A stretch of 64,000 nt of DNA from contig CALNHX010005809.1 of assembly GCA_940337035.1 (NCBI GenBank), positions 36,448 to 100,447 on the forward strand. Reading direction: 5' to 3'. The stretch comes from Agriotes lineatus (Eukaryota > Arthropoda > Insecta > Coleoptera > Elateridae). Shown here in pieces: positions 1 through 13,354 of the stretch (its first letter is position 1; each line of letters begins with the position of its first letter). The position numbers and the translations under genes are program-made. The notes below the pieces were generated by a model that had not been told where the DNA came from, did not search any database, and worked only from the letters and a program-made list of their open reading frames with translations.

Positions 1-960
1 TTGATTAATTCTTAATCCTAAAAATAGTTTACTTAGTATCAGCATTTAAAATTACAAACATTTAGAAATGGAAGTTCAAAATTCTTTATATAGCAATGAT
101 CGTTACCTTTCGCTGACCTTTGAATTCGAAAATTTCTATGCTGTTGCAGGGTGGCTATTTTTCCGGCTTCCATTTCCATTTTAGAATTTTTTAAAAGCCA
201 TATTTTACCTCCTGAACTAGAAGACTCTTTGCAAGCGGAATTCATTCGAAAATAGTCGAAAATTGCTGATTATCTGGGACAGGTTTAGTCTTATTAGTTT
301 GATGAATGTTTGCAGCCATCTGATTACTTCAGGATTTGATAATATTTTGGAAGTAGTTACCGCTCGGCCTCTCCCAATGTTAGATATGATTTGGTTATTA
401 TTGCTTTCATGTAGTCTAACGTTCATTATAATTTATTTTAGGGCCCTTTTTTGTTTTCTTCTCTTTTCCTGTTTGCTGCGTTTTTTATTTCGCTTAGCTT
501 ATCCAGAATTTCAACGAGTGATCTCACGCTGCTGTACTACCCGCTTGTTGGATTGCAGATTTGGCACTGGGGAAAATCTTAACACCCGTCCTAACAACTG
601 CTCTGGATTTTCCAACACGTGTCGCAGCTACTTAGGGCAGGTTTTTCATTTGTTCCAACTCTTTCCGAACCAAGCAGAATACATGGCTTGTTTGAATCGC
701 TTATAAATCTTAAAAAAACATCAATTGTTTATTAATTCAATTTAAACGTAACCTTGTGGATGATGAACAACCATTCGTTGTATACCAACTTTCTTTCACT
801 TTGTGTTTTCTGCTATAAATTATAAATGCGTTACGAATGGATTTTTATTTTAGGGCTTTTAACTATTTTGCTCAATCGGTTCCATGCGTTCTTATCAAAT
901 CAGATCATTCTGCTTGCATAATATTTTAATGCTATTTGTGCATCAAATCTTCTATAATAA
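1..960. other. Unassigned AT-rich DNA
   Basis: No recognisable gene, repeat pair or RNA is visible. Open frames of up to about 147 codons (for example 263-706, plus strand) have no domain, no compositional bias and no family resemblance, so they are probably chance. The stretch ends at the transposon-like terminus near 965. Confidence 0.5.
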
Positions 961-964
961 TGTA

Positions 965-2210
965 TACAGGGTATTCTAAAACTGCCGCACCATATATCCA
1001 AGAGGAGCCAGAGCGTGTCTAAATAAGCTAATATGTTTGACTGCAAATGTAATATAATGGCCCGTTTAAGAGTTATAAACAGTTAAAATTTAAAAAAATG
1101 GCAACACTGTTAAAGGTTAAACAAAATGAAAGGAATTAAAGTATTTTAATGGTTTTTGAAACTATGGAAACAATACAAAATGCAAGAAACATTAATTATT
1201 ATAGCATGTTCAAAATGTTGCCCATTTGCAACTAAATAAGCATTTTCTCTTCTTCTAATATTGCTATGTACCCGGTTCAACACCTCTGGTGTTAGCGTAG
1301 CAACAGCGGCAGTTATTCTATTGCGTAGCTCTTGTTCATTTGCCGGTAATGTGCTGTAGACAATTTTTCTTATGTGACCCCATAGAAAAAAGTGTAAAGG
1401 TGTTATATCCAGATTGTGCGGAGGCCATGGGTCAGGACCTCGGCGTCCAATCCAGTGATCAGGGTAATTTTCATCCATCCATTCTCTGACTAAACCAGTA
1501 TAATGTGGCAGCGCACCATCCATTTCAAACCACATTAAATTTTGTATTGCCGTCAAATGAATATTTTCTAATATTTCTTGTAGACCGTGGTTTAAAAAGT
1601 TGAGAAAATTGTAGCCGTCTATTCGATGGGGTAAAAAGAATGGTCCAGTGATGTGGGTACCTAATATGCCTGCTCAAACATTTAGCGCAAACCGTTGCTT
1701 GAAACCTATGTGAAATACATTGGGATTTTCAACTGCCGAGTAATGATTGTTGTGTTGGTTAAATACCCCTTCTCGAGTAAAAGTTGCTTCGTCCGTCCAT
1801 AATACTTTTTTTTAGTCTTTATCTGCTTCAGTTTGCTGTAGCAGCCACTGGATAAAATTCGTTCTTTGCAGAAAGTCGTTTTCTTGTAGAGCATCAACTT
1901 TTGAATAATTGTCCCCTTTTAAAATTGTATACACTAAACCTCAATTTATCACAAGCTCTTGAGCGATTCCACGTGTGCTCATACCTGGTTGATTTTCCAC
2001 GACTGCAAGAACTTGATCTTCCAATTGAGCAGTCCTGGTTGTGCGTGGTTGCCCATGGTGGTTGTAATTTAATTCAACACGACCAGTTACAGCATACTTT
2101 GGTCAAGCCGCTGAAAAACATTTTTATCGGGATGATGACGATTGGGATAACGCTGCATTCACCAAGAATGAGAATAATAATCTGAATTCTGGGTTCAGTT
2201 TCAATACATA
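965..2210 (-). mobile_element. Tc1/mariner-superfamily transposon remnant
   Basis: The low-coordinate end carries TACAGGGTATTCTAAAAC directly after TA, which resembles the terminal inverted repeats of IS630/Tc1/mariner elements in insects. A broken transposase follows on the minus strand. I could not find the opposite terminus in the following kilobase, so the 5' end seems lost or diverged. Confidence 0.6.
1146..2200 (-). pseudogene. Degenerate Tc1/mariner-type DDE transposase
   Basis: Read on the minus strand from about 2,200 down, the three frames together give a recognisable transposase. An N-terminal helix-turn-helix-like part has the pattern YPNRHHPDKNVFQRLDQ. It is followed by GQPRTTRTAQLEDQVLAVVE and STRGIAQEL, then a catalytic core with KVLWTDEATFTREGVFN and ENPNVFHIGFKQRFALNV, and finally WIGRRGPDPWPPHNLDITPL followed by HFFLWG. 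The last part is open over 136 codons (1146-1556). Such proteins cut and paste the element at TA dinucleotides. In-frame stops (for example the expected W of NVWAGI) and frameshifts show that it is dead. The arrangement matches the insect group with an N-terminal DUF4817-like domain followed by DDE_3, an assignment made from memory of the family. Confidence 0.75.
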
Positions 2211-2214
2211 ACCC

Positions 2215-5200
2215 TAGCATTATGAATATGTCAGTTGTTTGGTACTCTTCACTGTAGATGTTTTATGTCTAGTCGATTTTGGTATTTCTTTCTAAATGGT
2301 TATCTTATTAACACTAGCTCCTATTATTTTTCTTGAATGTTTATTATTCCTTTACAGCTTTACAGCCAATCTTACATCTGGACTATTTCGTGTGGAAGAG
2401 ACTGTAAGGATATTTTCAAGCACTAGTGCTTTCCACAAATTCAGCAAATGCGACCTTGTTCGCTTATTGAAATTATCGCCCAGAACGAATTTCGGCTTGC
2501 AAGAGGCATGCGGTATTTCCGGACCTGCCCACGCATTTCAAGAAATTCAAGTGTTTGGTAAGTCGTTAATGCGTTTGACACGGCTGAATAAATTTAGCAA
2601 AATTCCAATGTGGGAAATTATCTCTTTCATAAGATAAAGCGCATCGCGCATATGTAAACAATAGCCCACTGTGTTGCAATAGCAAATTGACTGCAAATGT
2701 TATGTTATGGTAGCAGATGATAGGAAATCATCAAGCACTTTGTCCGCCATAGAATTGAATATCGAATCACGACTTCATGGGGGAATTACAGATTGCGTTC
2801 GGGAACAATTCATCATCACAATATCCATTTCTCGCATCATTGGGTCGCAAACAAAGCCGTTTAGATAGACATTAACGTCTTCACAAATCTTGAATGGAGC
2901 ATCCAGCTAATGAATGTTGTTAAACGGAATGCTGCGCGCACATTTCAAGCTGAGAACGACTGGTTGCAGAATATGCTGACTTAAGTGATACCCCTTGTAG
3001 GGTCTCACCAATTATACGTTGTGAAGCCAGCAATAGGTCATAAAGTACCAATAGCGATGTAACCATCTGACATCCCCTACCTTTTCTTTCCGATTTGAGA
3101 ACATATGTAGCTCCAGTCTTGTAGGTTAGTTTAGTTAGTTACGAGAGCATACTAAAAGAGCTCAAACGTGCTGCTGTGTATGGCCTTCGGCGGCTACAAA
3201 TTCAAACCCTTTGTGACAAGATACCAGGCCCAGTCTGTAAGAGTGAGTTGTCAGTCGCACGGACGGCCGCAAATAAGTTAGTTTGTGTCAGCGGGGTCGT
3301 GAATTGAAGTCAAACAGTATGGCCTGCCGAACTTAGTGTGCACCGGGGGCAGCCGAGAAGTTATAACCCTTTGTTAGGTCTCTGCCTTTTATTTGTGCAA
3401 GTCTTTAGGAGTTAATTAGCGGAAGCACCTTGAGGCGGAAACTAGTCATCGCTTGTCAGGTTAAACGGACGTAATTCTTGTACAGAGGTAGTGACCTTTT
3501 TAATGATTAAATGGGTATGTGTGGCCATGAGTTTTCTTACCAAAAAAGGTAAGTGGTAGTGTAGGTCTTCATCGGCCAGCAAGTGTGCGACGTGGGCAGT
3601 GGTGCTCCATAAACCTGTAACCTGTTGCCTCATCTGTAACATGCTTTCTGTTGACATATAATTGTTATTTCTTTTTTTTAAGTTTATAGAATTCGCTTTC
3701 AACATTTTGTTTAACGTATCCCATTGTTAGTTTAATGTTAGCTATCAATTTAATCTATAAATTTGGTTTAAATTACATATTTCAGTAGCTTATAGACTCT
3801 GTTAAAGTCATCTGAATGAATAATACAGTTAATTGGAGCTAAAATGTAGTTCTATAAAGTGCAGTGTATATAGTGGTCATATTTCTCATGGAATACCGCA
3901 ATCAATTATATTTTTGATAGCTCTGTATAGAAATAAGCTATTTAACCTCTGTTCACATACCTTACTGAATAGTTTACATTCTCTACAGATACGGGTTTTA
4001 TGTAACATGTAATTAGGTAACTTAATCTCCAACATATTATGTTAAGTTCAATATTAAACAGTTTGCTAAAATGTCATAGGTCGCATGAATCACATGTTTT
4101 TTTTACATTAGACGTAAGTAAATTCTTTGTAATGCATTATGTTATGCTATAAAATACTACATAAATTAAATGTCGCACCTGTATATTAATTTTACTAGGT
4201 TCTATAGTGCTACATTTTCTTCTGGATACATGTTGCAAATAGTACTAATCTATTGTTTAGGTATGTATTATTACTATACTTTAAATTCCCACAAGGTTTC
4301 TAAAACATTCAGTTCTTATAGAACCTGATTGCTTATTGTCATTGTTATTAGTTATGCGTGTACGCCGTACAGAGTTCAACGATTTGTTGTGATATTTTAA
4401 GTTTGCAAACTAACCGTGATGGAGTTTCTTTTGTTTACAACCACCTTGATGTATTTATTTTCTATCCACTCTAACTTTATGCTAAGTGAGGGATGCGCAA
4501 GGGTAATCATAGGCGAGATAATTTTATCGTTAATGGCAGCGTTATCCCAAAATCGGTTAGTGCCGGATATGCTAATTACTTCCCTATCATATTACGGTAA
4601 CCAAAAGTCCTATTCTGCCGCTTGTGCGTGTTTCAATAATTTCCAGGCTCACTAAATGTATTTTTGACTATTCTTGATCCCCAATTCCCTTGAAACTCTT
4701 TGTGTGTAGCCTTTGTTGAAGACACATTTGTTGTCATCCAGCTGTTTTCTTCGTACAACCAGTCGCCGCTGGACTCCTTTCAAAGGGCACTTTGTCGTAT
4801 GTCGGTGGTTAGAAGGTCAACAAGCAGATAACGGACACTTTCGGTCTAAAGTGCAAGTTGCTCACCAGGTTAGAAATGCAAAATGTTTCGCAGCCTGAGT
4901 TTAAATATTAAGAGATGAACTTTTAACGTCCAACGTAAATATTTATTGAATCAATGTTGTTACGCAGGTATCAGATATAAATATAGTCAAACGATTAATA
5001 CTTATCGCATCTTGCGCTATTGCGCAAAAAAGTAGTTAAACTAAGAAGCCCATATCTGGCAGTAAACTATTGCATAATTAAGCCCACGATTGCAATTGTA
5101 ATTAAGCATTTTGAATTAGACTGTATAGTGACGCCACTTAGGGTGCGGATAATTTTGAAGTTTTATGTGCAGAATTGCTTTTATCACTGTATTTCGTGTG

Positions 5201-5548
5201 TTTTTAATAGATCGACTGAAATCATTTACTGGTGCGCTTTATTTACATTTTTCTGTAAAGCAACTTGGATCGAGTATCCAAAAGATAGCGAAACCACAAT
5301 TGACAAGCACTTCAGGTAACATGTTAAAGCTAAGACCTCTTTCTGTAGGATCTGCAAATGCATCACCTCTCGACAAAGATTGTTGACGTACTTAAGTATA
5401 AATAAATTGGTTAATTCTCAAATACGGATCAAGCGGCGCCCTCGTATATGAATTAGCATTTTGAGTTACTGCACAATTACGTACTTCGTTGTTTTACCAT
5501 TATTTGACGCGAACTGTAAAGCTGGCTAGAAGAATTAACTATTGTACC
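2215..5548. other. Unassigned DNA
   Basis: No gene, RNA or repeat could be supported. A somewhat GC-richer block lies at about 3,100-3,420 and contains no convincing reading frame. Open frames at 2296-2637 and 3442-3705 lack recognisable domains. Confidence 0.4.
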
Positions 5549-5558
5549 GTTGTGTCAT
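5549..5558 (+). repeat. Target-site duplication, left (SINE-1 copy 1)
   Basis: GTTGTGTCAT here is repeated exactly at 5933-5942, on the other side of the SINE. Confidence 0.8.
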
Positions 5559-5932
5559 GAGAAGCCGCGTAGCGCAGTTGGGTAGGGGCTAGGCTTGCAT
5601 TAAGAAGGTTCTCGGTTCGAATCCCTGGAGGGTAAAAATTTTTCCCCAGCCTTGGCGATTGGAATCGGAATCGGTGAGACCATTCACAATTGGGCACCAA
5701 ATTAACTGTGCTCTAGTCAGAACCACAGATCCTTAGAGATAGAATAACAAGGTCAACACATCACCATGACACACCTCAGACAATGGTTGTTGCGTAAGTA
5801 CAAAAGGCGCGCTCCAACGTTGTATCCCGAATCCGGGGCAATTTGAGCATTGTACCTCCAGATGCAAGCGCAAAACGCACCAACCTCTACACCGCACGGT
5901 AAATGAAGTTATCGATAATACATACATACGTT
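5559..5932 (+). mobile_element. tRNA-derived SINE, family 1, copy 1
   Basis: The 5' head is tRNA-like, with a box A match (TAGCGCAGTTGG) near 5570 and box B (GGTTCGAATCC) at 5614-5624, the internal promoter elements for RNA polymerase III. A body of about 280 bp follows that is clearly related to 55958-56311, including GGGCACCAAATTAACTGT and AACAAGGTCAACACATCACC. The 3' end is a short ATAC repeat. Perfect 10-bp duplications flank it, so the boundaries are reliable. SINEs encode no protein and depend on a LINE for reverse transcription. Confidence 0.85.
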
Positions 5933-5942
5933 GTTGTGTCAT

Positions 5943-6220
5943 ATTGTGAGTTAATGGTCGTTTAACGGAGCCATAGTATGATTTTGTAATCTCGTAAATT
6001 ATCCTGTAACAACCTGCCTCGTGTTATCCTCTCGTTCATTTTTTTTGCCGAAGCATTTTGATAATATCAGTGTTTTTGACGTCGCACTTGCACAGTGCAC
6101 ACTAGACATTAGAAAACTAATGCCAAAACGTAATACAGTCCATTTAATTGGTCAGAAAATAATGCAATTTATCTACCCGTTACAAGCAAGTATCTAAATG
6201 TTAAAGATGAAAATTAAAAT
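5943..6220. other. Unassigned DNA
   Basis: Nothing recognisable between the SINE and the dispersed repeat. Confidence 0.4.
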
Positions 6221-6224
6221 GTGG

Positions 6225-6480
6225 TATTGCAGAGGAAACTCCGTTTACGACAGGTAGCAAGTTTCTAAAGGTCCAGTAGCTCACAATGAGGGTTAAAGCG
6301 GCGGATATAGAAGGGCACTCGGTCGCTATATCTGAAACAGTTGTACCTTAAAGATACGGGGACAAATTCATGTCATTTCTAACAACGCCAACTACTTTTT
6401 TGTGCCGGTAATATACTCGGGAAAGTTTTTAATTTCAAATTGGTAAGTTACGCTTCGAGAAGCTAGGCACGGTAAGGGTT
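6225..6480 (+). repeat. Diverged dispersed repeat, copy A
   Basis: Shares ordered blocks with 8855-9065: ACGACA(G/A)G, AAAGG(G)GTCCAGTAGCT, a run near GCGGGGACAAATTC, and a GGGAAA segment. Divergence is high, and the boundaries and class are unknown. Confidence 0.45.
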
Positions 6481-8854
6481 TTCTTAATCATAAAAAGGAC
6501 ATTTAATTATTTTGCTAAATGATATAGATAAATTGAAAATAATTTTAGGTGAGGTTTATTTATCTCCACTTCTGGTAGTTATTTCGATGTAACTAACGTT
6601 AGGTGTTAAGCTATAGTCTACTCAGTAAACATAAAAACACAATTCGTCTTGGATTTCCAAAATTTCATGAGTGTACTTCAAAAATTCATTAGGAATGTAC
6701 ATAGAAAAAGTCACTAAAACAAAGAGGTTAACGATGTGACGTTTACTTAGTCTCTGGCATAAGTGATATAAATAACTATTTTAAGGATATTATACAAAAA
6801 CTGTGTTGGATACTATTGATGTAGCGTTTATTGATAATTATTTTGACGACACTTGATAAAAGTTCAGACGAAAATTTCTAGAAAAATATCTACGTTGACA
6901 CTATAATAATGAGAAATATTGTTATTTTTAAATTCAAAGCCGCCTTTATGCAGGTGCGGAAACCTTTGCAAAACAAAATACAGAATCCCTAGTACAATTG
7001 CATATGTCAACCTCAAAACAAGAATAAAATGTTTTGCGTTTACTAAACAGACTATACTTCATTTAATCTTTAGGTTCTTTTACCTTTTGATGTCGAAGAC
7101 CATTCATACCGCAGGGAGTGTGGAACGGAGGTAATGGGGTACCTGCAAATTACATTACGCTCTTGGGCATCCAAACATACCATCCATTCAACAAACCTTA
7201 ATTTAACTTAAAGCAAACTGAACGAGTGAGTTCAAATTCATTACCGATGCGAAAGAAATATCGAGCATGGCCATGTTTGAGCCCATGTCCACCTGATTGC
7301 TAAACTTTCAAATTAAAATATGAATCTGAATCTGCCACACACTATTCAGTTTTTACTAGTGTTTAGACTTTAGACATTTAAAGGACATTATAATTAATTA
7401 ATATTCAGGAGCACAGCTAGTTTTCATTCTAAAGATTAGTAATTACTTTTCCTTATTTCATTCTTCAGTGTTATTCTTTTCTTTAGTTTTCATGCAATGG
7501 CTACCTTTTGTTAAGGTGTGGAAGATCAGCTTTTCTGCGACTTCCAAGAAGTGTGTTCTTCATACATACATAAGGGTTTTTATAGTAATACTAAATTTCA
7601 TATTACAATTTTAGAACTGATTTTCAACTTAATGTGGTTTTAAACGTCAGTGTACAGTAAGGAATAATTACTAAAAGGGATAAAATCAAATACCACTTGC
7701 CTCATCCCACGAATGCTCATTCTCATACGTAATTAAGTGACGAAGGCAAACATTGAACCGGGCTCTTCGCCGAGGGGCAGGAAATGTGAAAGAGAAACAA
7801 CTTCATGGCAGGCAAATATAGCTGGTTGGTAGCGTCTGACCTCTCTTATTTACCATCTGTACAAATGCTTTCGTTCAAACTTTGCAGGTTTGCTATTGTT
7901 CGAACGATGGCTGCTAATAAATATTCCAACATCTGACAGTTAAGTTGGTTAAATAATGTTCAACACCGTTAATTGAACGTGGAGATAATTAACAAACTTA
8001 ACAATAGGTTTGGGTTTCCTGTGAAATAATTTTCTAAATGTAAGCGCGGCAATTACCACTGCGGAATAACTCAAGCAGGCGGTTCCTTATCAACATTAGC
8101 AAATGAAACAGAATACTAATAAATGCTCTTCATTTGCGGTGTAGCCGCGTACATAATACTTAAATAAGCTCGAATTACATAAATAATTACAAAACCCTGT
8201 TATTAAATTGAGATCGATTAGCACGGGTTATTCAATATTTGTGTACCTATAAATTTTGAAGTTAACGTTGCCACTAATTAGTTTGTGTTGCAGCTAAATA
8301 ATATGGATAACGGTTAATATCATACACAACTACCACTGAGCATCAGTGATTGGTCTTTATTAACAATTTTGTTGGTATTTACCATAAATAATTAATTAAT
8401 TTCATTTGTCGTTTGTTAAAACAATCGTCAAATCAGGGTGAAAATAAATCTGTTATACAGGAAGGTATGTGTTTGCTGGGTTCCAAGTCGCCTTACAACA
8501 GAACAGAAACTACGTCGCAATTAAGTTTCAAGGGAGCATTCAAGTAGAGGCGAAAGAAAAGTACTTGAGTCAATATTAACGTGCGATGTAATTGTTTTCC
8601 AGAAATATAATTATAAAGTACGCAATGAAAGCGCAAGCACTCGTCAACACCTCAAAAAGCAACAACGATGTCGTCTACTGAAAGGGTAGTGCTAGGCTCA
8701 GAGAGGAAACATTCCACTCCTCCATGACAATGCTACGTCTTACACCGCCATCTTGACTCATCGAATTAAAATGGGAAACACTTCCATACTGTCCCTGCAG
8801 TTGAAATTTCATGCTATTGTTACCATTTTAAGACAATGGGTGATTGGGATTTTG
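6481..8854. other. Unassigned AT-rich DNA
   Basis: I see no coding potential beyond short chance frames and no repeat pair that I could support. Confidence 0.4.
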
Positions 8855-9065
8855 TTACAGGGGAATCCTTGTTCACGACAAGCAACAAGCATAAAGGGGT
8901 CCAGTAGCTTAGTAGGAGGGGTAGGTATTATACTGAATTAAATTGTGTCGGCAAAGATGCGGGGACAAATTCGTGTTATTGTTAAGGGCGCCACCTGGTT
9001 TTTGCATGGCAGTGATGTACTGGGGAAATGCTTACCTTTAGGTAATGGGAAGTATGTGTCTCGTC
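8855..9065 (+). repeat. Diverged dispersed repeat, copy B
   Basis: Second copy of the repeat at 6225-6480, in the same orientation. GGGGTCCAGTAGCT and GCGGGGACAAATTCGTG are the clearest shared blocks. Confidence 0.45.
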
Positions 9066-11470
9066 AGCTCCAGAACTTCAATTTAACTTGTTTCATGATC
9101 TCTGAAAGCTTACGTAACTGCAGCAATACGGGAAACTGCACTTTAATTCACAATTAAAAATCATATAGTGAATTTAAGAACTATTAAAATAACATTAATA
9201 AAAATACATTTATGCGGACACCAGCAGAATTGTAGAACCACAACAAAGCAAACACTCCAGCAGATGTTCGCTTCTGGTATTGCTTACTGAACGCGTTACA
9301 GTGCTTCTGATAAAAATCCGCTCCAAAACTTATTGCGTAACTGCAAACTGCGTACGCGAAATCATAGTATTTATAACATATTCAAAATTTGTGCTAAATA
9401 CTCATAGAAGATCTTTGATCACAAGTGAAGACTTGCCAACTACGCAAAGCTTGCCTCAAACTCGAGCTCGAAAATGGAAGCTGTGCCTGGCAACCGATTC
9501 GATTAACAAAAAATGGACAGCTCCGAGAATAGTGACATTGGCGTCCTTCTACCTGCGATATGAGGAGAGATCTTTCAGGGCAGATTTGTCGATTTGTTGG
9601 ATAAACAATAGACAGTGACAGTTCAGAACGTCGGTCGGTATACGGGGCATCGATATACAGGGCGTTGGTATACAGAACGTCAGCCAGACGAGGGTTCCTT
9701 TATATACATCTGATCCGGGGATGAGACGAAATTTCACGGCATTTAAACGAGACCTGAATCTCAATTCCAGATTGATACGCAGCATTTTGGGAGCTGGAAA
9801 TAAGTCAAAACTGTCTGAATATGTTAAGATTGACACGGTAAAGCTTTTCCAAACAGCCATATTCACGGAAAGATAACGCTCACATTACGCACACACTTTT
9901 CGCTTGACGACCCTGGTCAACTACTGATCGTTTTCTTACCTGAAATCTGTAGGGGAATTTTTGTATATATTCGCCTAGTAGAAATATGCTACTTTATGAC
10001 GCTAACTTATCTTTTGTAGATGATATAAGGGCGGTTGTAGTTTTGTAAGTACAGAAGCAATACGCGATAATATGTACACGTAGAGCGTGGCTTATCACCA
10101 ATATTTAAGAAACTATTTAGAGTAGGTGAATGAATTTGTTACAATTCAAATATGCTTTTGTTTCCGAACATTCTACGGAATGAGTATAAGTAAGGTTGAA
10201 TAATATATGGAAATATCAGAGGTTTTGGTTGCCTTCGAACAGTATTTTAGCATATTACTTTTAAGAAATCATAAATACATTATTAAAATAAATATTTGTT
10301 TATCCTTGAGATTATTACTTATCTTATGGTAGGTATCACAGCTAATTCCCTCGCAAGCATGTATACTATTACGCATGTAATACTTTCGTAAAAACATGCA
10401 ATCGTAAATCCCACACTATCGCACTGTAAGGGTTAAGCAAACACAAAAGGTATCGTGTAATTTTATATATTATATTGTATCTTATTAGTGTACTTATAAC
10501 TTCGTTTTTATCGATCCGTACTTACTCTTTACCTTTATTGTCCGCGTTGCTCCTTGAATTTATGCAAGCCTTCAATTTGTGTAGATCCTTGGATTATTTC
10601 TTGTACTCGTTCAGGACGCACTTCGGTACATAAATTGTATAGTTATAGGACCAGGTTATTGTACTGAATCATTTACACTTGGTGATAAGGAAGGATAAGA
10701 TGTGAACGGAGTAGCCATGCCTAACTATTCCTTGAGACATTTTTAGCTTTTGTCTGTTAACAAATGAATACATTTCAGAGTTGAAAAGTACATTAAAAAT
10801 CAAATAAAGTACAGAGCTTTATATAAAATTAAATTGTGTCGTGTTTTGCTATAGGATGTAATAACCTACTATTTGCATATGTGCAAAACACAACGTTTGC
10901 AAGAACTCCTTGCTTGTGTATTGAAATTTGACCTAATGACACCATATTAATGCTGAGAGTAACACACGTCTAACGTAATTGTTACACAACGTAAACTAGT
11001 TTTTCAGTCTAATTTGTTTCCACACAATTTCACCCAATTGTCTATTTCATGAGCAGAAGTTTGAACATTTTTTAAGACGATTAATACTAGAAGTTAGTGC
11101 TTGGTTTATTCCTTTTCGGTGGAGATTTCAGAAAGAGCTTCACAGTGACGTGGAGAAACAGGTTAGCAAAATTATTCTGTGCTAAGTGTTCAATTCCTTT
11201 TAGCACGCGTATTTTCTTGCAATGCTAAGCTGTCGAAAATGGGTGTTTCAGTCAGTAATAAAATAAAGCTTTATTTTGTTCGATCCTCAAATTATGTTTC
11301 TGTCGACCTACCTATAAAATGTGATTTTACGGACGCATTTACCTATGAAAACTGTCACTTTTTTGGACACCATTAACTTTTCGTCCGCAAATGCTTTTCG
11401 TCCGAAAACGCTAGTGGGCCATTTAATAACTAAATTTCATTCCATTTCTGACAGAGTTATCATATATAAT
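9066..11470. other. Unassigned DNA with a short tandem stretch
   Basis: A small imperfect tandem array of about 16-18 bp units containing GGTATAC or GATATAC lies at about 9630-9690. A minus-strand open frame at 9549-9866 (105 codons) has no family resemblance. The remainder is AT-rich and unassigned. Confidence 0.4.
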
Positions 11471-11472
11471 GC

Positions 11473-11624
11473 AACTAGTGGGTTCTTGATTATCAAATAA
11501 TCATTTCTGTTTACATGAGATATATTGTTTGGCAATCGCGCGAGTCCGAAGGACGAGCGTGATTTCCTAAAACAATATATCGAGTGGAAACAGAAATGAT
11601 TTGATAATCAAGAAGACACGAGTT
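11473..11624. repeat. Palindromic hairpin with CpG-rich tip
   Basis: Inverted arms of about 55 bp (11473-11530 and 11570-11624) share CTTGATTATCAAA, TCATTTCTGTTT and ATATATTGTTT. The unpaired tip contains CGCGAGTCCGAAGGACGAGC, unusually CpG-rich for this AT-rich DNA. No coding content. Confidence 0.75.
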
Positions 11625-11894
11625 GTATTCGGCTAGATTATATCACGAGTCAATAAACAATGTTTGAATAGTGTATTTTAAATATTAAAAGTACGGTTAA
11701 TGTGGTTGTTATGACAATTGTACTGACAGCAGGTAACGTGATGTTTGTGAAGGAGTGTGATTATCACCTGTTAATCAGGAAGGTGTGTGATTGTCAGTTG
11801 CTATGTACATTATCAAAAGTTAATACATGCGTAACTATGCATTTTGCAGTTTTTCATTGGTTGATGTTAGAGGGAGTGGTATAATCTATATAGT

Positions 11895-13350
11895 ACGCAG
11901 ATTGAATAAGAGATATAGTGTACAGGTATTACATGGATACACCCCTACAAGTAAATCGGACGACCAAAAGATGGAAACATTCCTTGAAGATTTATCCAAA
12001 GCAATGGAATTGGAGAAAAGCCACTATAAGATCATCAGCGGTGACTTTCACGCTAAAATCAGTCAGAAATGTGAAACGGATTCAAGGAATATTGAAAATT
12101 TTGGCTTGGGTATCAGAAATCAACGTGGTGATATGCTAGTGAACTAGTTAAACAAAGAGGATTTATACTGCCTTAACACCTTAAAACCCAAGCAGAGAAA
12201 GTGGACATGGAAAAGTCCGGATGGCAAGACGAAAAACGAGTAGTCTCAGTATTAAACCGGTTGCACACGGGTAGCGACCACAGGCTGGTAAGAGCATCGT
12301 TCACTTTCAATCTTAAAGCTGAAACTGATTCATAATACCACCATTGAAGTACTTATTCGGAACAAGAAAGAATATCAGAATTAACTAAAAAAGAAACTGA
12401 AATCAGCCAGGTTTTCAGATAAAATGGAGATCAATGTATTAAATAAAAAAATTACTGCTGATATCCGTATTGCTACAAATAAAATCTGCAGCAAAGTCGG
12501 AAACAAAAAAGATCACAAACTGCAACCAAACACACTAAAACTTATAGATCAAAGAAGAAAAACTTCCAGAGATGCAGCAGAATATCAAGAACTTAACAAA
12601 AGAATTAACAAAGAAATGAGAAAGGATATTCGATCGTATAACACCAAAACAATTAAAAAGGCCATAGAAAACAATGCAAATATGAAAGTCTTAAAGTCAA
12701 AGCTATCCCCAGGTAGACATAAAATTACAAAAATGAAAGATCAACAAGGTTAACTTAATTACTGACAACAAAGACATTGCTCCACATATTTATTAAAGAT
12801 TTTTATACTCATCTTTACACTTCCATTGAACCTGATCCAAGAATATCTAACACTCTTATCTGTAACGTTGGATCGGAAGATATTCCCGAAATCACAAACC
12901 AAGAAATACGTACAACACTTAAGCAAATGAAGAACAAGAAATATCCAGGGAGAGACCAAATCACTTGTGAAATTTTAAAAATGGGAGGAGCTATTATAGA
13001 AGATGCATTACGAACACTTCTTAATAAATGTCTTAGAGAAGGAAGAACCCCAGATTCATGGCAAAATGCAGAAGTCATCCTGCTGCTCAAAAAAGGTAAT
13101 AATGCCAATATAGAAAACTATCATCCAATCACCCTCTTGTCACATCTATATAAGCTCCTAACCAAGATCGTTACCAGCAGACTAACAAACAAATTCGATG
13201 CTTACCAACTGGTGGAACAAGCGGGGTTTCGGAAAGGGTTCAGTACCATTGAACACTTACAAACGATACGAACATTAATAGAAAAAAACAACTGAATACA
13301 ACATACCCCTTCACTTAGTATTCATACATTTTCATAAAGCATTCGGTTCT
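11895..13350 (+). pseudogene. RTE-type ORF2 remnant, left half (endonuclease to RT motif A)
   Basis: At 11895-12147 an endonuclease piece reads GYTPTSKSDD and later SGDFHAKIS, where families normally have GDFNAKIG, so a key Asn is His. At 12424-12753 a Lys-rich connector is seen. At 12777-13295 the N-terminal RT follows, with YPGRDQITCEILKMGG, LLLKKGNNANIENYHPITLL and GFRKGFSTIEH. A frameshift in an A-run near 13285 precedes LVFIHFHKAFGS, the motif A region, whose catalytic Asp is Gly. Stops lie between the segments. The protein would have nicked DNA and copied LINE RNA; this copy cannot do so. Confidence 0.75.
13341..13350 (+). repeat. Target-site duplication, left (nested LINE)
   Basis: ATTCGGTTCT, repeated exactly at 14165-14174 after the insert's GAA tail. 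Confidence 0.85.
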
Positions 13351-13354
13351 AAAA

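Noticed and set aside
263..706. 147-codon ORF as a host gene
   Set aside because: No domain, biased composition or splice context; the length is compatible with chance in this much sequence.
5559..5640. tRNA gene
   Set aside because: The same head-plus-body unit occurs at 55958 and both are flanked by target duplications, so it is a SINE.
9549..9866. 105-codon minus-strand ORF
   Set aside because: Not recognisable, and it overlaps a short tandem array.
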